From Fibrobacter sp. UBA4309 (GTDB lineage Bacteria; Fibrobacterota; Fibrobacteria; Fibrobacterales; Fibrobacteraceae), in NCBI RefSeq assembly GCF_002395745.1, contig NZ_DGUN01000044.1, positions 1 through 64,000 on the forward strand: a stretch of DNA of 64,000 nt, given 5' to 3'. The notes under the pieces were generated by a model. It did no database searches. It saw only the letters and a list, made by a program, of their open reading frames with translations, and was not told the DNA's origin. The translations under genes were made by a program, and so were the position numbers. Shown here piece after piece: positions 52,801-60,712 of this stretch. The stretch's first letter is position 1; every line of letters starts with the position of its first letter.

Positions 52801-53367
52801 AGCCCGCTTACCGGGGCAAGGCTTGCCGCCGGCGCAAAACTCAGCGGCGTAATCGCCTGGAATACCGACGCCGCCGAAGACACGCTGGACTCCTACTACT
52901 ACAACCCCGTATTCCTGGAAGGCTACCCCTACCTGCGCAGCTCCGAAAGCTACACGTTGGCCGGGACAAAGACCGCCGTCGCGGAACTTCACTACCTGTT
53001 CCCCATTTTCGAGGACTGGCGCAAGAGCGTCTGGATTTTCTCCACGCGCGACCTGTATATCGACATCTTCGCGCAGGCGGGCGCCGCCTGGAACGACAAG
53101 TGGTTCGACATGGACAAGTTCAAGGACCACGATTTCTGGGACCGCTCCGTGGGCATGAGCCTCCGCATGGCCAACAAGGTATTCTACGGCACGCCGTTTG
53201 ACATCTCGTTCACGCTCGCCCGCGGGCTAAGCCGCATCGGCGAAGACAGCAACCTGCATGGCGGAAGAAAGCTCAACCCGATAGACCTGCCCCTCGTGCC
53301 GAAGGACTTCGCCCCGACCAAGATCAAGTTCGCGATCGGGATGGGGTTCACGAATTCGTGGCAATAA
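49825..53367 (+). CDS. Large envelope protein: gluzincin metallopeptidase-like, beta-propeller and beta-barrel regions
   Basis: An 1180-residue protein with a signal peptide (ILTCAAAFLAGTAAAAG). The N-terminal part has HEFSH (His125-His129) and, 48 residues later, LWIAEGTAQYES (Glu177), the zinc site of the M1/MA-type gluzincins. Propeller blades with PD40-type turns follow (YPAFSPKGNEVAFAR, YSPKFSPNGNRIAFGFFDD, VFASNRNGIFNLFEKD; about 440-630). An insertion at about 652-690 is encoded by a dispersed DNA repeat. The C-terminal 440 residues are alternating strands ending IKFAIGMGFTNSWQ, a barrel of surface-antigen type. Function unknown; secretion or envelope proteolysis is inferred. Confidence 0.8.
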   Translation: MFFNATRILTCAAAFLAGTAAAAGFYGNQSDIKWKTAGTEHFQFIYPQEYSGHAATVSAYAEAVYDSVVSRYRIDLPGRVNATLNNALYSNGSAVPSENAVNLWLTNWDFKVRSSHGWLSDVVTHEFSHLVSIENGSKFMPNLYGLQLSYTDYYNERTTSDFMSFLPFTLQPLWIAEGTAQYESSRMGFDAWDSHRDMLLRVAAVNDTLLPLEYMHDFADNSLFAELGPYTQGFSLVRYIAKHYGDDAVPKIWSELSRLHRATLDAALKKVLGIGEKELYEAWKKEITDAYKAQVDSLGTLVEGTKMTKDAFWQDFPVVAGKNLYGVSNFGGPWFDGSVFKMPLGETKDSAGVKDSTEVIDGVEIGEISIETDDTDSTIDIGDYAKSGFRVKKPWFDKGIDVYDAPEKGPILAYVSFQNRDKDGHAHFDIAVSDTNKNKLSLTYLADAVYPAFSPKGNEVAFARREPFSTRFVLSKVPFNADFSEYTAEDPIDIFVPDPQYKYYNIYSPKFSPNGNRIAFGFFDDVHRGIAVIDADGKNMKVVSTEGFDERDVNWIDDSKIVFASNRNGIFNLFEKDLTTGTERPLTNVVGGAFTPALAGDTLYFTQYDKDGFSLYKMPYGELPMVSDTAITVTERDSTIQVADTVWNCLDGNDSPDSGSLRLRSGQALAGVTQDSTAGMTQDSCTKTPTVTMRDSVIKIADTVRTVSQKPAPGEIVLKGTLPPKIKKHIELADREFAGAEKDYKPIPNVAMFIPMLSFNENAPDLTVFGEGEVKAKAGLAVILSDPLKKNVVQLGLLLELGKGIDYINSDGLNPELEKEFFAAWQNTSTPIDLALMYSYANYTSKDTVRYEDVRAHNGDSLGISHYSTALQSIVGMAGYSIFKSIDTLQVALGYDWANFNLYEDNFDWTYHKRISALALFGLYGDHEGEEGSGISGQGNGAVVSYQYSNSDLYRPGTFSESFYVTESGSIKPKYRNFNINEIGLNLYGSIQSPLTGARLAAGAKLSGVIAWNTDAAEDTLDSYYYNPVFLEGYPYLRSSESYTLAGTKTAVAELHYLFPIFEDWRKSVWIFSTRDLYIDIFAQAGAAWNDKWFDMDKFKDHDFWDRSVGMSLRMANKVFYGTPFDISFTLARGLSRIGEDSNLHGGRKLNPIDLPLVPKDFAPTKIKFAIGMGFTNSWQ
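51803..51850 (+). repeat. Dispersed GAGCGAAGTCGAAG-type repeat inside the coding region
   Basis: The stretch contains CCCTTCGACTTCGCTCAGGG, the core of a very common intergenic repeat in many bacteria (read on the other strand as CTGAGCGAAGTCGAAG). It is translated in frame as the typical SLRLRSGQAL peptide and followed by duplicated GVTQDST/GMTQDSC units. An in-frame insertion or expansion in a surface-protein linker is likely. Confidence 0.7.
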
Positions 53368-53372
53368 ACGGA

Positions 53373-53816
53373 TTATTTTCTTTTCGGGCGGTCGGCTTCG
53401 CCGGGCAGCAACTGGCCCGGGCTAGAGCGCTCCCCGTCCTTGCCCGTAAAGTTCGGATTGAACTGCTTGATCTTGTTCTTCTTGACTTCGCCCTGGACTT
53501 CGATCAGGTGGGTTTCCCATTCCTGCAGGGCATTGTCCAGGTCGGCACGGGCATTCAACATGAGTTCGCGCAGTTGCAGCAGTTCCTGCATCTGTTCGCG
53601 CTTCATCATCCACAGCTCTTCTTCTTCGGGCATGCGTTCGATGTTGAAAAGCAAGTTGAGGTACTTGTCCTCGGCTTCCTTGTACGCCTTGTACATCTCG
53701 GTATAAATCATGTGACGGTCGTCCACCATCGTCTGCTGCGGAGACGGGTGCGACGTGCAACCCGCAAAAAGCGCGGACGCCACGGCAAACGGCAATATTC
53801 TGGACAATGCTACCAT
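53373..53816 (-). CDS. Coiled-coil lipoprotein
   Basis: A 147-residue protein with lipoprotein signal (ASALFAGCTSHPS) and a long helical, heptad-like region from about residue 30 to 110 (EMYKAYKEAEDKYLNLLFNIERMPEEEELWMMKREQMQELLQLRELMLNARADLDNALQEWE), followed by a Lys/Pro-rich tail. No family recognised. It ends only 5 bases from the convergent peptidase-barrel gene and starts 4 bases after the 53821 gene, so it is in an operon with it. Confidence 0.7.
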   Translation of the reverse strand: MVALSRILPFAVASALFAGCTSHPSPQQTMVDDRHMIYTEMYKAYKEAEDKYLNLLFNIERMPEEEELWMMKREQMQELLQLRELMLNARADLDNALQEWETHLIEVQGEVKKNKIKQFNPNFTGKDGERSSPGQLLPGEADRPKRK

Positions 53817-53820
53817 GAAA

Positions 53821-54747
53821 CTATTCCGCCGGTTCCTCGTACTTGACTTTCAGGTTGTACAGGCGCTCGTTGGTCACGTGGCTCGTGAACTTCACGGTAT
53901 CCTTCGTCACCGGATGCACCATGGTATGCGTCCCGACCTTCACTTCGCGTTCCTGGCAGGGGACGCCCGTGGCGTAGTCGATCATCACCTCGAACTGCGT
54001 TTCGTATTCCGCCTTGTGCCCGGCGGTATAGGCCTTGTACTTTTCGGGGATGATATTGCTATTCACGTGCTGTTCCCAGATATAGTAGGGGAAGCTTTCC
54101 GTCTCGTGCAGGTATACGATGTAGTCTAGGCAGCGGCGATGGTCGCGGTTCTCGAAACCCTTCGTGACCACGGAATCGATCTTGATAAGTGCAAAGTTCA
54201 GGCGTCCCTGCTCTTCAAGCATCTTCGTGATGTTCGCCTTCACGGGAACCGTGCCCGTAAGCAGGTGGTCCATTTCCCAGCGGTGCTTTTCCAGGCGCTT
54301 GAGATGCGGCTTGTAGTCCGGATTCTGGAGCTGCTTGCGCCATTTTTCGGGCATAGGAATATGGACTAGCAAGGAATCGTACCCGTCATCGATGCCTTCC
54401 AGACTTACCACGTTGCGGTCCAGCGCCTTCGTGGTGACATCCTTGATGCGCCAGGCCAGTTCCGACGGCATGAAGTTCTTGAGGTAGCCGCGGGACTTGT
54501 CGATCTTGTATTCGCGTTTCACGACAACCGTGTCGCCCGACGAAGAATAGTGCAAGTCGGCATACGTGCCCGTGATGGTTCCCATCTGTTCTTCGCCCTT
54601 CATGTCGATGGTCGCAAAGTAACTTTCGGCATAGAGTTCTATGTCGACAGGCTCTGTCAGAGCGTAATTCATCGTGACTTCGGATTCACCACATGCGGAA
54701 AGGACAAACGCGGCAGCGCAGGCCACTCCCAAAAATCTCTTTACCAT
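53821..54747 (-). CDS. Predicted lipoprotein of unknown function
   Basis: A 308-residue protein with a lipoprotein signal (AAAFVLSACGESEV) and a mature part rich in charged and aromatic residues. The first half looks beta-rich (VDIELYAESYFATIDMKGEEQMGTITGTYADLHYSSSGDTVVVKREYKI), the second half has helices (HLKRLEKHRWEMDHLL, EDQGR-like) and a C-terminal strand. I recognise no family. It is the second gene of a minus operon of envelope proteins. Confidence 0.7.
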   Translation of the reverse strand: MVKRFLGVACAAAFVLSACGESEVTMNYALTEPVDIELYAESYFATIDMKGEEQMGTITGTYADLHYSSSGDTVVVKREYKIDKSRGYLKNFMPSELAWRIKDVTTKALDRNVVSLEGIDDGYDSLLVHIPMPEKWRKQLQNPDYKPHLKRLEKHRWEMDHLLTGTVPVKANITKMLEEQGRLNFALIKIDSVVTKGFENRDHRRCLDYIVYLHETESFPYYIWEQHVNSNIIPEKYKAYTAGHKAEYETQFEVMIDYATGVPCQEREVKVGTHTMVHPVTKDTVKFTSHVTNERLYNLKVKYEEPAE

Positions 54748-54779
54748 TATCGATATTCCTATAATGCAGGATCAAAACG

Positions 54780-55226
54780 TTATTTCTTCACAAGGGTAAT
54801 CTGCTTTGCGGCAAGCACCTTCCCTGCGGCAGAAATCTCGATGACCACCGTGCCGGGCTCCTTGTGCCTCGTAAGTTCGCGGGCCGTCATGAACTCGCTG
54901 TGCTTGGTACGGCCCTGGAGCGTGTAGGAGCTCATCTTGTCGGAAACCCGGGCTTCGTGGTTCCAGATTTCCCCGCCCTTCTTCTCGAGAGTGCCTTCGT
55001 AGAAGGTAATCCTCAGCGAGTTGAAGTCGAATCCGGTTCCATAGCGGAACTGGATATAGAGCGGGTCCCCCATGTTGAACTCGGTGGAGGTGTCCGCCAC
55101 GATTTGCAAAGCGGGATTCCACTCCCTTCCGCAAACCACGACGGGGTCTTCGGTTCGGCAGCCGACCAGCATGGAGCCGACCACCAACAGAATTGCCAGA
55201 ATAGCATGTCTAGAAGTTTTTTTCAT
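54780..55226 (-). CDS. Predicted lipoprotein of unknown function
   Basis: A 148-residue protein with a lipoprotein signal (LAILLVVGSMLVGCRTED) and a beta-sandwich-like body (IVADTSTEFNMGDPLYIQFRYGTGFDFNSLRITFYEG, GTVVIEISAAGKVLAAKQITLVKK). The ATG at 55226 is preferred because AAGGA lies about 8 bases upstream; longer frames run to 55295. No family recognised. It precedes the barrel-like gene at 55244 in the same operon, separated by 17 bases. Confidence 0.7.
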   Translation of the reverse strand: MKKTSRHAILAILLVVGSMLVGCRTEDPVVVCGREWNPALQIVADTSTEFNMGDPLYIQFRYGTGFDFNSLRITFYEGTLEKKGGEIWNHEARVSDKMSSYTLQGRTKHSEFMTARELTRHKEPGTVVIEISAAGKVLAAKQITLVKK

Positions 55227-55243
55227 TTTTCCCATCCTTATTA

Positions 55244-55810
55244 TTAAAACCAGAAGCGCAAGCCAACTCTGAAATAGAAATCGGGGAGTTCCCATTCCGT
55301 ATCGTTGTCATCGTGATGGTCGTCGGCATCCCACCATAGATAGTGGAATTCGCCCACCGGATTCAATTCCAGGAAAAGCTGCAACGGCACCACGGGGAAT
55401 TCCCACTGGTAGCCGCCAGTCACGCCTAAGCGTAAAGCGAAGCCACCGGCATCCCAGTCGTTGCCGATATCTTCGTCCCACCAGCCGATACCGCCTACGG
55501 GGCCGCCATAGAACCCCATACGTCCGATATTGTCCGGGACCATGCCCAGATAGTAATTCCAATAGTAGCCGAAATAGGCTCCGAGCGAATTATCGCCGCT
55601 GCTGAAATAAAGGTGTCCGTAAATATCTATAACGACATCGGCACCCATACGCATCTGGAAATCCAGGCCGGCATGCTCACCGGGGTTGCCCGCCTGCAAC
55701 CAGCCACCGATGCCCATGTTCTTTTCGGCAGCCGCGCTTCCCGCGAAAGCCGACGCGACAAGACAGAATGTCGCAATCACCAAAACTTTAATTCTCATTC
55801 CCATATGCAT
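55244..55810 (-). CDS. Predicted small outer-membrane beta-barrel protein
   Basis: A 188-residue protein with a signal peptide (KVLVIATFCLVASAFAGSAAA) and a strongly alternating beta pattern with Gly/aromatic repeats (IDIYGHLYFSSGDNSLGAYFGYYWNYYLG, YGGPVGGIGWWDEDIGNDWDAGGFALRLGVTGGYQWEF, FYFRVGLRFWF). The final Phe matches the barrel C-terminal signature. Starts at 55810, 55804 and 55798 are all possible; longer readings overlap rlmD and are not real. Confidence 0.75.
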   Translation of the reverse strand: MHMGMRIKVLVIATFCLVASAFAGSAAAEKNMGIGGWLQAGNPGEHAGLDFQMRMGADVVIDIYGHLYFSSGDNSLGAYFGYYWNYYLGMVPDNIGRMGFYGGPVGGIGWWDEDIGNDWDAGGFALRLGVTGGYQWEFPVVPLQLFLELNPVGEFHYLWWDADDHHDDNDTEWELPDFYFRVGLRFWF

Positions 55811-55857
55811 CAAATTAGCAAAAACGCCTGTAAAATGCCGTAAACATCGCAAAAAAA

Positions 55858-57141
55858 TCAGCGGCTTAGCACGAGAAGCATCTCCAAATGGGGCGTTTGA
55901 GGATAAAACGCAAATCCTTCGGCCTTGCCTATCGTAAATCCCGACGCGGCAAGCTTCGCATAGTCGCGGGCGAGCGTCACCGGGTCGCACGAGACGTAAA
56001 TCAGGCGGTTCACGGAACTGGCCGCGATAGCGTCCAGGACTTCTTTCGGGAGGCCGGTGCGCGGGGGGTCGACGATGAGCGTCGCAGGCACATCCACCAC
56101 GTTCTGGGCAAGCCACTGCTCGGCAGGGGCGGAGACGTTCTGTACGGAGGTCCCGCGCGCGTCGGCCGGGCGGTTCGCGGAGAGGTTGACCTCTGCGTGC
56201 CTGAGGCATCCTTCGTCGCGTTCCACGGTCGTGACGCGCTTGAATTTTTCTCGCAGCAGGGCGGCAAAAAAGCCTACACCGCTAAAGAGGTCTATGAGCC
56301 ATTCGTCGCTAGCCTTTCCAGAAGCGATGCCCTCGTCAACCGCATTGCACACGGACTGTACGAGTTCGGGGAGCAGCGAAAGGTTGCTCTGGAAAAACAC
56401 GGAGGCGTCGGTCTCGATCTTTTTGCCGCCAATATCCACCGCACCCTGCGCGTACTTTTCAAAATCCTCCGCAGGCATTCCCGCATAATAGAAAGACACC
56501 TTGCCCGTCCCGTCGTCAAAAACGTTCACATCGATTTCGCGCGGAAAACGTTTCCGCTTGTCCGTAAAGATTTCTCGCGCGGGGCCCTGCAAAAAAGCGT
56601 TCAACGCCGGCGTCAACACCGGACATTCCTTGAAAAACGCGATGCGATTGCTCTCCTGCTCGCGGAAACCGAACCGCACGATTTCCCTGTCGCCTGCACG
56701 GTCCCTCGAGACCACGACACGGGCACGGTTACGGTAGCCCCAGGGATTTCCGGTACGAATGCAAAAACTGTCCGGCAGGTCCGTATGGGCCAAACGCCTG
56801 AAATTCTCGCGTTCCACGTGCTCGATAAACTCAGCCTGCTTCTCGGAAGCGAGATGTTGCAGGCTGCATCCGCCACACCTGCCGTACAGGGGGCAACGGG
56901 GCTGTGCGCGGTATTCACTGGCGTCAAGGATTTCCATGGCAACGCCTCGCGCAAAATCTTTTTTTGACAACGTAATCTCGACGCGGCAACGTTCTCCCGG
57001 AAGAGCCCCCTTCACAAAGCACACGCGGCCATCGGGCAGGCGCGCCATGCCCTCGCCGCCCTGCACCATCTTCTCGATGAGCACCTCGGACTCCTCGCGG
57101 GGTTTCCTTGATTTTGCGTAATTGCGAGCCATGAGCAACAA
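55858..57141 (-). CDS. rlmD: RlmD/TrmA-family RNA (uracil-5-)-methyltransferase
   Basis: A 427-residue SAM-dependent RNA m5U methyltransferase. An N-terminal TRAM-like domain (residues about 17-70) is followed by an iron-sulfur site CPLYGRCGGC plus the distant Cys in KECPVLTP, then DLFSGVGFFAALL (SAM), TLIVDPPRTGLPKEV, and ISVSCDP-like YVSCDPVTLARD with the nucleophile Cys; the base Glu is in PQTPHLEMLL. It could be RlmD (23S U1939) or a paralog such as RlmCD, which the sequence alone cannot distinguish. It is divergent from the Mla operon. Confidence 0.9.
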   Translation of the reverse strand: MLLMARNYAKSRKPREESEVLIEKMVQGGEGMARLPDGRVCFVKGALPGERCRVEITLSKKDFARGVAMEILDASEYRAQPRCPLYGRCGGCSLQHLASEKQAEFIEHVERENFRRLAHTDLPDSFCIRTGNPWGYRNRARVVVSRDRAGDREIVRFGFREQESNRIAFFKECPVLTPALNAFLQGPAREIFTDKRKRFPREIDVNVFDDGTGKVSFYYAGMPAEDFEKYAQGAVDIGGKKIETDASVFFQSNLSLLPELVQSVCNAVDEGIASGKASDEWLIDLFSGVGFFAALLREKFKRVTTVERDEGCLRHAEVNLSANRPADARGTSVQNVSAPAEQWLAQNVVDVPATLIVDPPRTGLPKEVLDAIAASSVNRLIYVSCDPVTLARDYAKLAASGFTIGKAEGFAFYPQTPHLEMLLVLSR

Positions 57142-57181
57142 GATAGAATTTTCTCGCCATGCATTCCATCGTCAAAAACAC

Positions 57182-57213
57182 GCCTGTCATCCCGCTCACA
57201 GGCCCTGACAGGC
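57182..57213. other. Inverted repeat in the rlmD-mlaE intergenic region
   Basis: GCCTGTCA (57182-57189) and its reverse complement (57206-57213) flank a 16-base loop, followed on plus by ATTTTTAA. It lies between divergent genes and may be a regulatory or repeat remnant rather than a terminator. Confidence 0.35.
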
Positions 57214-57250
57214 ATTTTTAAATGTATTTTTCTATATTTCGGGCTCCTAA

Positions 57251-58309
57251 ATGTCGACTATCCTTTTGCCAGAAACCCTTTCGGCAGCCAACAGCAAGGT
57301 GCTGCTGCAGAACTGCAAGAAGCAGCTCTGCACGGGAGCGCTTACCCTGGACGGATCGCAACTCAAGACCATGGACTACAGCGCCGACGCCTTTTTCGCG
57401 CTGCTCGCCGAGCTCGCCGAGAAAACGGGAAACAGGCTCACGCTTTCGCACTTCAACGAAGACATCAAGGCGCACCTGAAGTCTCTCCGCAAAATGGACC
57501 CGCCCGACCGCCCCGTAAAGGGCACGAACAACGTTCTCGAAATGCTCGGCGGCCTCGGTTTCTCGTTCATCAAGGAATTCGTCGAAGTCCTCATCCTGCT
57601 ATTCATGTCCATCTACTGGACCGTATTCGGGCCGTTCGACAAGGGCAAAATCCATTTTGGCGGAGTCACCAAGCAGATGTTCAAATCGGGCAGCGAAGCC
57701 ATGGGAATCTGCTTCTTGTTCGTGGGACTCATTTGCCTTACGATGGCTTTGCAGAGTTCGGTGATGCTCAACGCCGTCGGTGGCGGTTCGTACCTCGCGT
57801 CCGGTCTCGGATTCCTCATCTTCGCCGAAATCGGCCCGCTTCTCACGACCATCATCCTCGCCGGCCGTTCCGGCAGCGCCATGGCGGCCGAAATCGCGAA
57901 CATGAGCGTCTGCGAAGAAGTCAAGGCCATCAAGTCCATGGCCATCCCGCCCGTGCAGTACCTGGTCGTCCCGCGCTTCATCGCACTGAGCATCACGACT
58001 CCCATCCTCTCGTTCTGCTCGTCCATCGTCGGAAGCCTTGCCGGATTCCTCATCGCGTATTTCTTCTGCGACATTTCCTTTTCCAACTACATGATGGGCA
58101 TCCGCGACGGCATCGCCCCCATCACGTTCCTCAAGAGCAGCGTCAAGGCGCTCGTGTTCGGCTGGATTGTAACGCTCATCGCCTGCAACAAGGGCCTCAA
58201 CGCCCACGGCGGCGCCGAAGCCGTCGGCAAGGCGACTACCGCGAGCGTCGTTTCGGCCATCTGTTCCATCGTCATCGCGGACACGCTGTTCGCCTTCATA
58301 TTCTACTAG
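57251..58309 (+). CDS. mlaE: MlaE-type lipid transport permease with N-terminal STAS-like domain
   Basis: A 352-residue protein. The N-terminal about 85 residues resemble a STAS domain (TGALTLDGSQLKTMDYSADAFFALLAELAEKTGNRLTLSHF), as in MlaB, and the rest is an MlaE/YrbE permease with about six helices: GLIFAEIGPLLTTIILAGRSGSAMAAEIANM, VCEEVKAIKSMAIPPVQYLVVPRFIALSITTPIL. In E. coli MlaB and MlaE are separate proteins; here they are one chain. The gene leads the Mla cluster (mlaE-mlaF-mlaD-lipoprotein), which moves phospholipids between the membranes. Confidence 0.9.
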   Translation: MSTILLPETLSAANSKVLLQNCKKQLCTGALTLDGSQLKTMDYSADAFFALLAELAEKTGNRLTLSHFNEDIKAHLKSLRKMDPPDRPVKGTNNVLEMLGGLGFSFIKEFVEVLILLFMSIYWTVFGPFDKGKIHFGGVTKQMFKSGSEAMGICFLFVGLICLTMALQSSVMLNAVGGGSYLASGLGFLIFAEIGPLLTTIILAGRSGSAMAAEIANMSVCEEVKAIKSMAIPPVQYLVVPRFIALSITTPILSFCSSIVGSLAGFLIAYFFCDISFSNYMMGIRDGIAPITFLKSSVKALVFGWIVTLIACNKGLNAHGGAEAVGKATTASVVSAICSIVIADTLFAFIFY

Positions 58310-58317
58310 GGGTAGCC

Positions 58318-59100
58318 ATGGAAGAAATCCTGAAAGTAGATCACCTGAAGGCCAGTTACGGCAACGAGACCATCCTCAAGGACATCTCGTTCGGCGTAAA
58401 GAAGGGCGAAATCCGCATGGTGCTCGGAAGTTCCGGCTGCGGCAAGTCCACGCTCTTGAACAATATCCTCAAGTTCATCAAGTCGGACTCGGGAACCATC
58501 ACCTACTTCAGCAAGCAGTTCGGCCCCAAGGACGGGCTCGACAGCGAGACCCGCATGCGCACGGGCGTACTCTTCCAGAGCGGGGCGCTTATCGCCGACT
58601 TGACAGTCGCCGAGAACGCGATGTTGCCCTTGAAGCGCAGCATGCCCTACATGCCCAAGAGCCAGATGGAAGCGATTGTTGCAGACCGCCTGGAGAAAGT
58701 GCACCTGCTGCACGCCTTCCACAAGTACCCCGGCGAGATTTCCGGCGGCATGAAAAAGCGCGCCGCCCTCGCCCGCGCCATCGCGCTCAAGCCCGAACTG
58801 CTCTTTTGCGACGAGCCTTCTACAGGTCTCGACCCGGTGACGGCACGCTCGCTCGACGAGCTGCTCCTGGAACTGCGCGACACGCTCGGAGTCTCGATGG
58901 TCATCGTGAGCCACGAACTCGAAAGCATCAAGATTATCTGCGACCGCTTCGTGTACCTGAAAGAAGGCTATGTCCTGATGGACGGGACGCTCCAGGAAGG
59001 CATGGAGTCCGACGACCCGACGCTCAAGCACTTTTTCAGCCGGCAATGCCCCAAGGAAACGTATTCCACCGGCTTCTACAATTTTGAATTTATTGATTGA
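58318..59100 (+). CDS. mlaF: MlaF-type lipid transport ATPase
   Basis: A 260-residue ABC ATPase with Walker A GSSGCGKST, signature SGGMKKRAALARAIAL and Walker B LLFCDEPSTGLDPV, typical of MlaF. The ATG at 58318 is 8 bases after the mlaE stop and gives MEEILKVDHLKASYG; the longer frame beginning near 57733 is antisense shadow of mlaE coding. It energises transport through MlaE. Confidence 0.94.
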   Translation: MEEILKVDHLKASYGNETILKDISFGVKKGEIRMVLGSSGCGKSTLLNNILKFIKSDSGTITYFSKQFGPKDGLDSETRMRTGVLFQSGALIADLTVAENAMLPLKRSMPYMPKSQMEAIVADRLEKVHLLHAFHKYPGEISGGMKKRAALARAIALKPELLFCDEPSTGLDPVTARSLDELLLELRDTLGVSMVIVSHELESIKIICDRFVYLKEGYVLMDGTLQEGMESDDPTLKHFFSRQCPKETYSTGFYNFEFID

Positions 59101-59112
59101 GTTGGAGATACA

Positions 59113-60036
59113 ATGGAAACCACCCGATCCGAAAGAATTAAACTTGGCGCCTTCATGCTGTTCTGCGGCATCATGGTTTGCGTGTTCCTCGGTTACGTGC
59201 TCAAGCGTTACCTGAGCGAACAGTACGACAACTACTACACCATCTTCGATACCTCGGTCAACGGGCTCTTTGTCGATGCCAAGGTCAAGCTGAACGGCAT
59301 TGACGTGGGTAGCGTAACGCAGATTACCATCCACGAAGAAAACCTGAACGAGGTCGTGGTCGCCTTCAAAGTCCACCACGGCACCCCCATCAAGCAGGGC
59401 ACGCGCGCCGGCATGACGGCGGGTATGAACCTCACCGGCGAAAAACAGGTAATCCTTTCGGGCGGCACCTTCTCGGAACCCAACGTTCCCGAAGGCGGTT
59501 TCGTGCCGGCAGAAAAATCCAGCTTTGACCAGATTGCGAACCAGGCGAGCAACATTGCGGGCCACGTAGATTCAGTCCTCGTCAACCTGAACATGATCCT
59601 TTCGACCGAAAACGCCGAGAACCTGAGCAAGGCCATCAAGAATTTCGAAGCCATGACGGCCAACCTGAAGCGCGTCACTCAGGACATGTCGAAACCCATC
59701 GAGAACATTTCCAAGTCGGCGGAGTCCATGCACAAGGTGATGACGGAAATCGAAGACGCGAAGATTGCCGCCAAGGCCAGCGAAGACCTGGATATCGTCA
59801 AGGAAAAGCTCGAAGCCATCGACACGAAGAGCCTGAACGACAACCTCACCGAAGCCATGGCGTCGATCAACCAGCTTTCCAAGCGGCTCGACCAGATGGT
59901 CTACAAGAACCAGGACCAGGTGGGCGAAGCCGTCATAGAACTCAACAACGTACTCGAGAATCTCGAAGAGTTCAGCCAGAAAATCAAGAACAATCCGTCC
60001 GCGATTATTCGCGAGCCCGCCAAGAAGCGCCGCTAA
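59113..60036 (+). CDS. mlaD: MlaD-type MCE-domain protein
   Basis: A 307-residue protein with an N-terminal membrane helix (MLFCGIMVCVFLGYVL, about residues 15-30) and an MCE domain (about 38-125: YTIFDTSVNGLFVDAKVKLNGIDVGSVTQI). The C-terminal half is helical/coiled-coil, longer than MlaD of E. coli, and may extend across the periplasm. GGAG precedes the ATG. It sits between mlaF and the transport-associated lipoprotein. Confidence 0.93.
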   Translation: METTRSERIKLGAFMLFCGIMVCVFLGYVLKRYLSEQYDNYYTIFDTSVNGLFVDAKVKLNGIDVGSVTQITIHEENLNEVVVAFKVHHGTPIKQGTRAGMTAGMNLTGEKQVILSGGTFSEPNVPEGGFVPAEKSSFDQIANQASNIAGHVDSVLVNLNMILSTENAENLSKAIKNFEAMTANLKRVTQDMSKPIENISKSAESMHKVMTEIEDAKIAAKASEDLDIVKEKLEAIDTKSLNDNLTEAMASINQLSKRLDQMVYKNQDQVGEAVIELNNVLENLEEFSQKIKNNPSAIIREPAKKRR

Positions 60037-60047
60037 CAGGAGGAACC

Positions 60048-60659
60048 ATGCTCAACAAGATTTTTTCCAGGATTGCCACCGTATCGCTGTTACTCGCCGC
60101 GCTAACCCTGACGGCCTGCTTCGGCGGCTCCACGTCTGAGCCGACCCGCTACTACACCGTTGCCGTCGAAAACATCGTCATGCCGAGCGCCGAACCCGCA
60201 GGCAAGGTTCAGATACGCAAATTCACCATCGACCCCGCCTACCAGCGCACCAATATCGTATACCGCGAATCCGCATACGATTTCATGTTCTACGACCTAG
60301 ACCTCTGGGCAAGCCGCCCCGAGCACATGATTATGCAGGTCGTGGGCGAATACGTGGCCAAGAGCAACATCTTCGAATCGGTCGAAATCAAGGGGAACTC
60401 TATTCCCAGCCTCGAAATTTCCGGGAACATCTCGGCCATCGAAGAAGTCGACGAAGGCTCCTCGCAATACGCGCATCTCGCCATGGAAATTACACTGCGC
60501 AAGCCGGACAGCGAATCCGCCCTGTTCGAAAAACGCTACGACGGCAAGGAGCCCATGGACAAGCGCGAGCCCCGCTTCATGGCAGAGGCCACATCCAAGC
60601 TTTTGGGCAAGTTCATGGAAGACGCCCTGGATAATTTCGCGAAAGTAAATACAAAATAA
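60048..60659 (+). CDS. ABC-transport auxiliary lipoprotein (PqiC/ABC_trans_aux-like)
   Basis: A 203-residue lipoprotein (LLLAALTLTACFGG). The body matches the ABC-type transport auxiliary family seen with MCE systems: TRYYTVAVE, VQIRKFTIDPAYQRTNIVYRESAYDFMFYDLDLWASRPEHMIMQVVGEYVAKSNIF. AGGAGG precedes the ATG. It likely anchors or accepts lipid at the outer membrane for the Mla system. Confidence 0.85.
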   Translation: MLNKIFSRIATVSLLLAALTLTACFGGSTSEPTRYYTVAVENIVMPSAEPAGKVQIRKFTIDPAYQRTNIVYRESAYDFMFYDLDLWASRPEHMIMQVVGEYVAKSNIFESVEIKGNSIPSLEISGNISAIEEVDEGSSQYAHLAMEITLRKPDSESALFEKRYDGKEPMDKREPRFMAEATSKLLGKFMEDALDNFAKVNTK

Positions 60660-60712
60660 CAGAACGCCTGTTAAAAAAAAGATAAATTAGGATCAAGGAA
60701 TGAGGTATATTC

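Noticed and set aside
55811..56209. N-terminal extension of the barrel gene at 55244
   Set aside because: It would overlap the start of rlmD heavily and lacks a signal peptide; the internal ATG near 55804-55810 starts the signal peptide.
57733..58317. N-terminal extension of mlaF
   Set aside because: It overlaps mlaE coding in another frame; the ATG at 58318 fits the family start.
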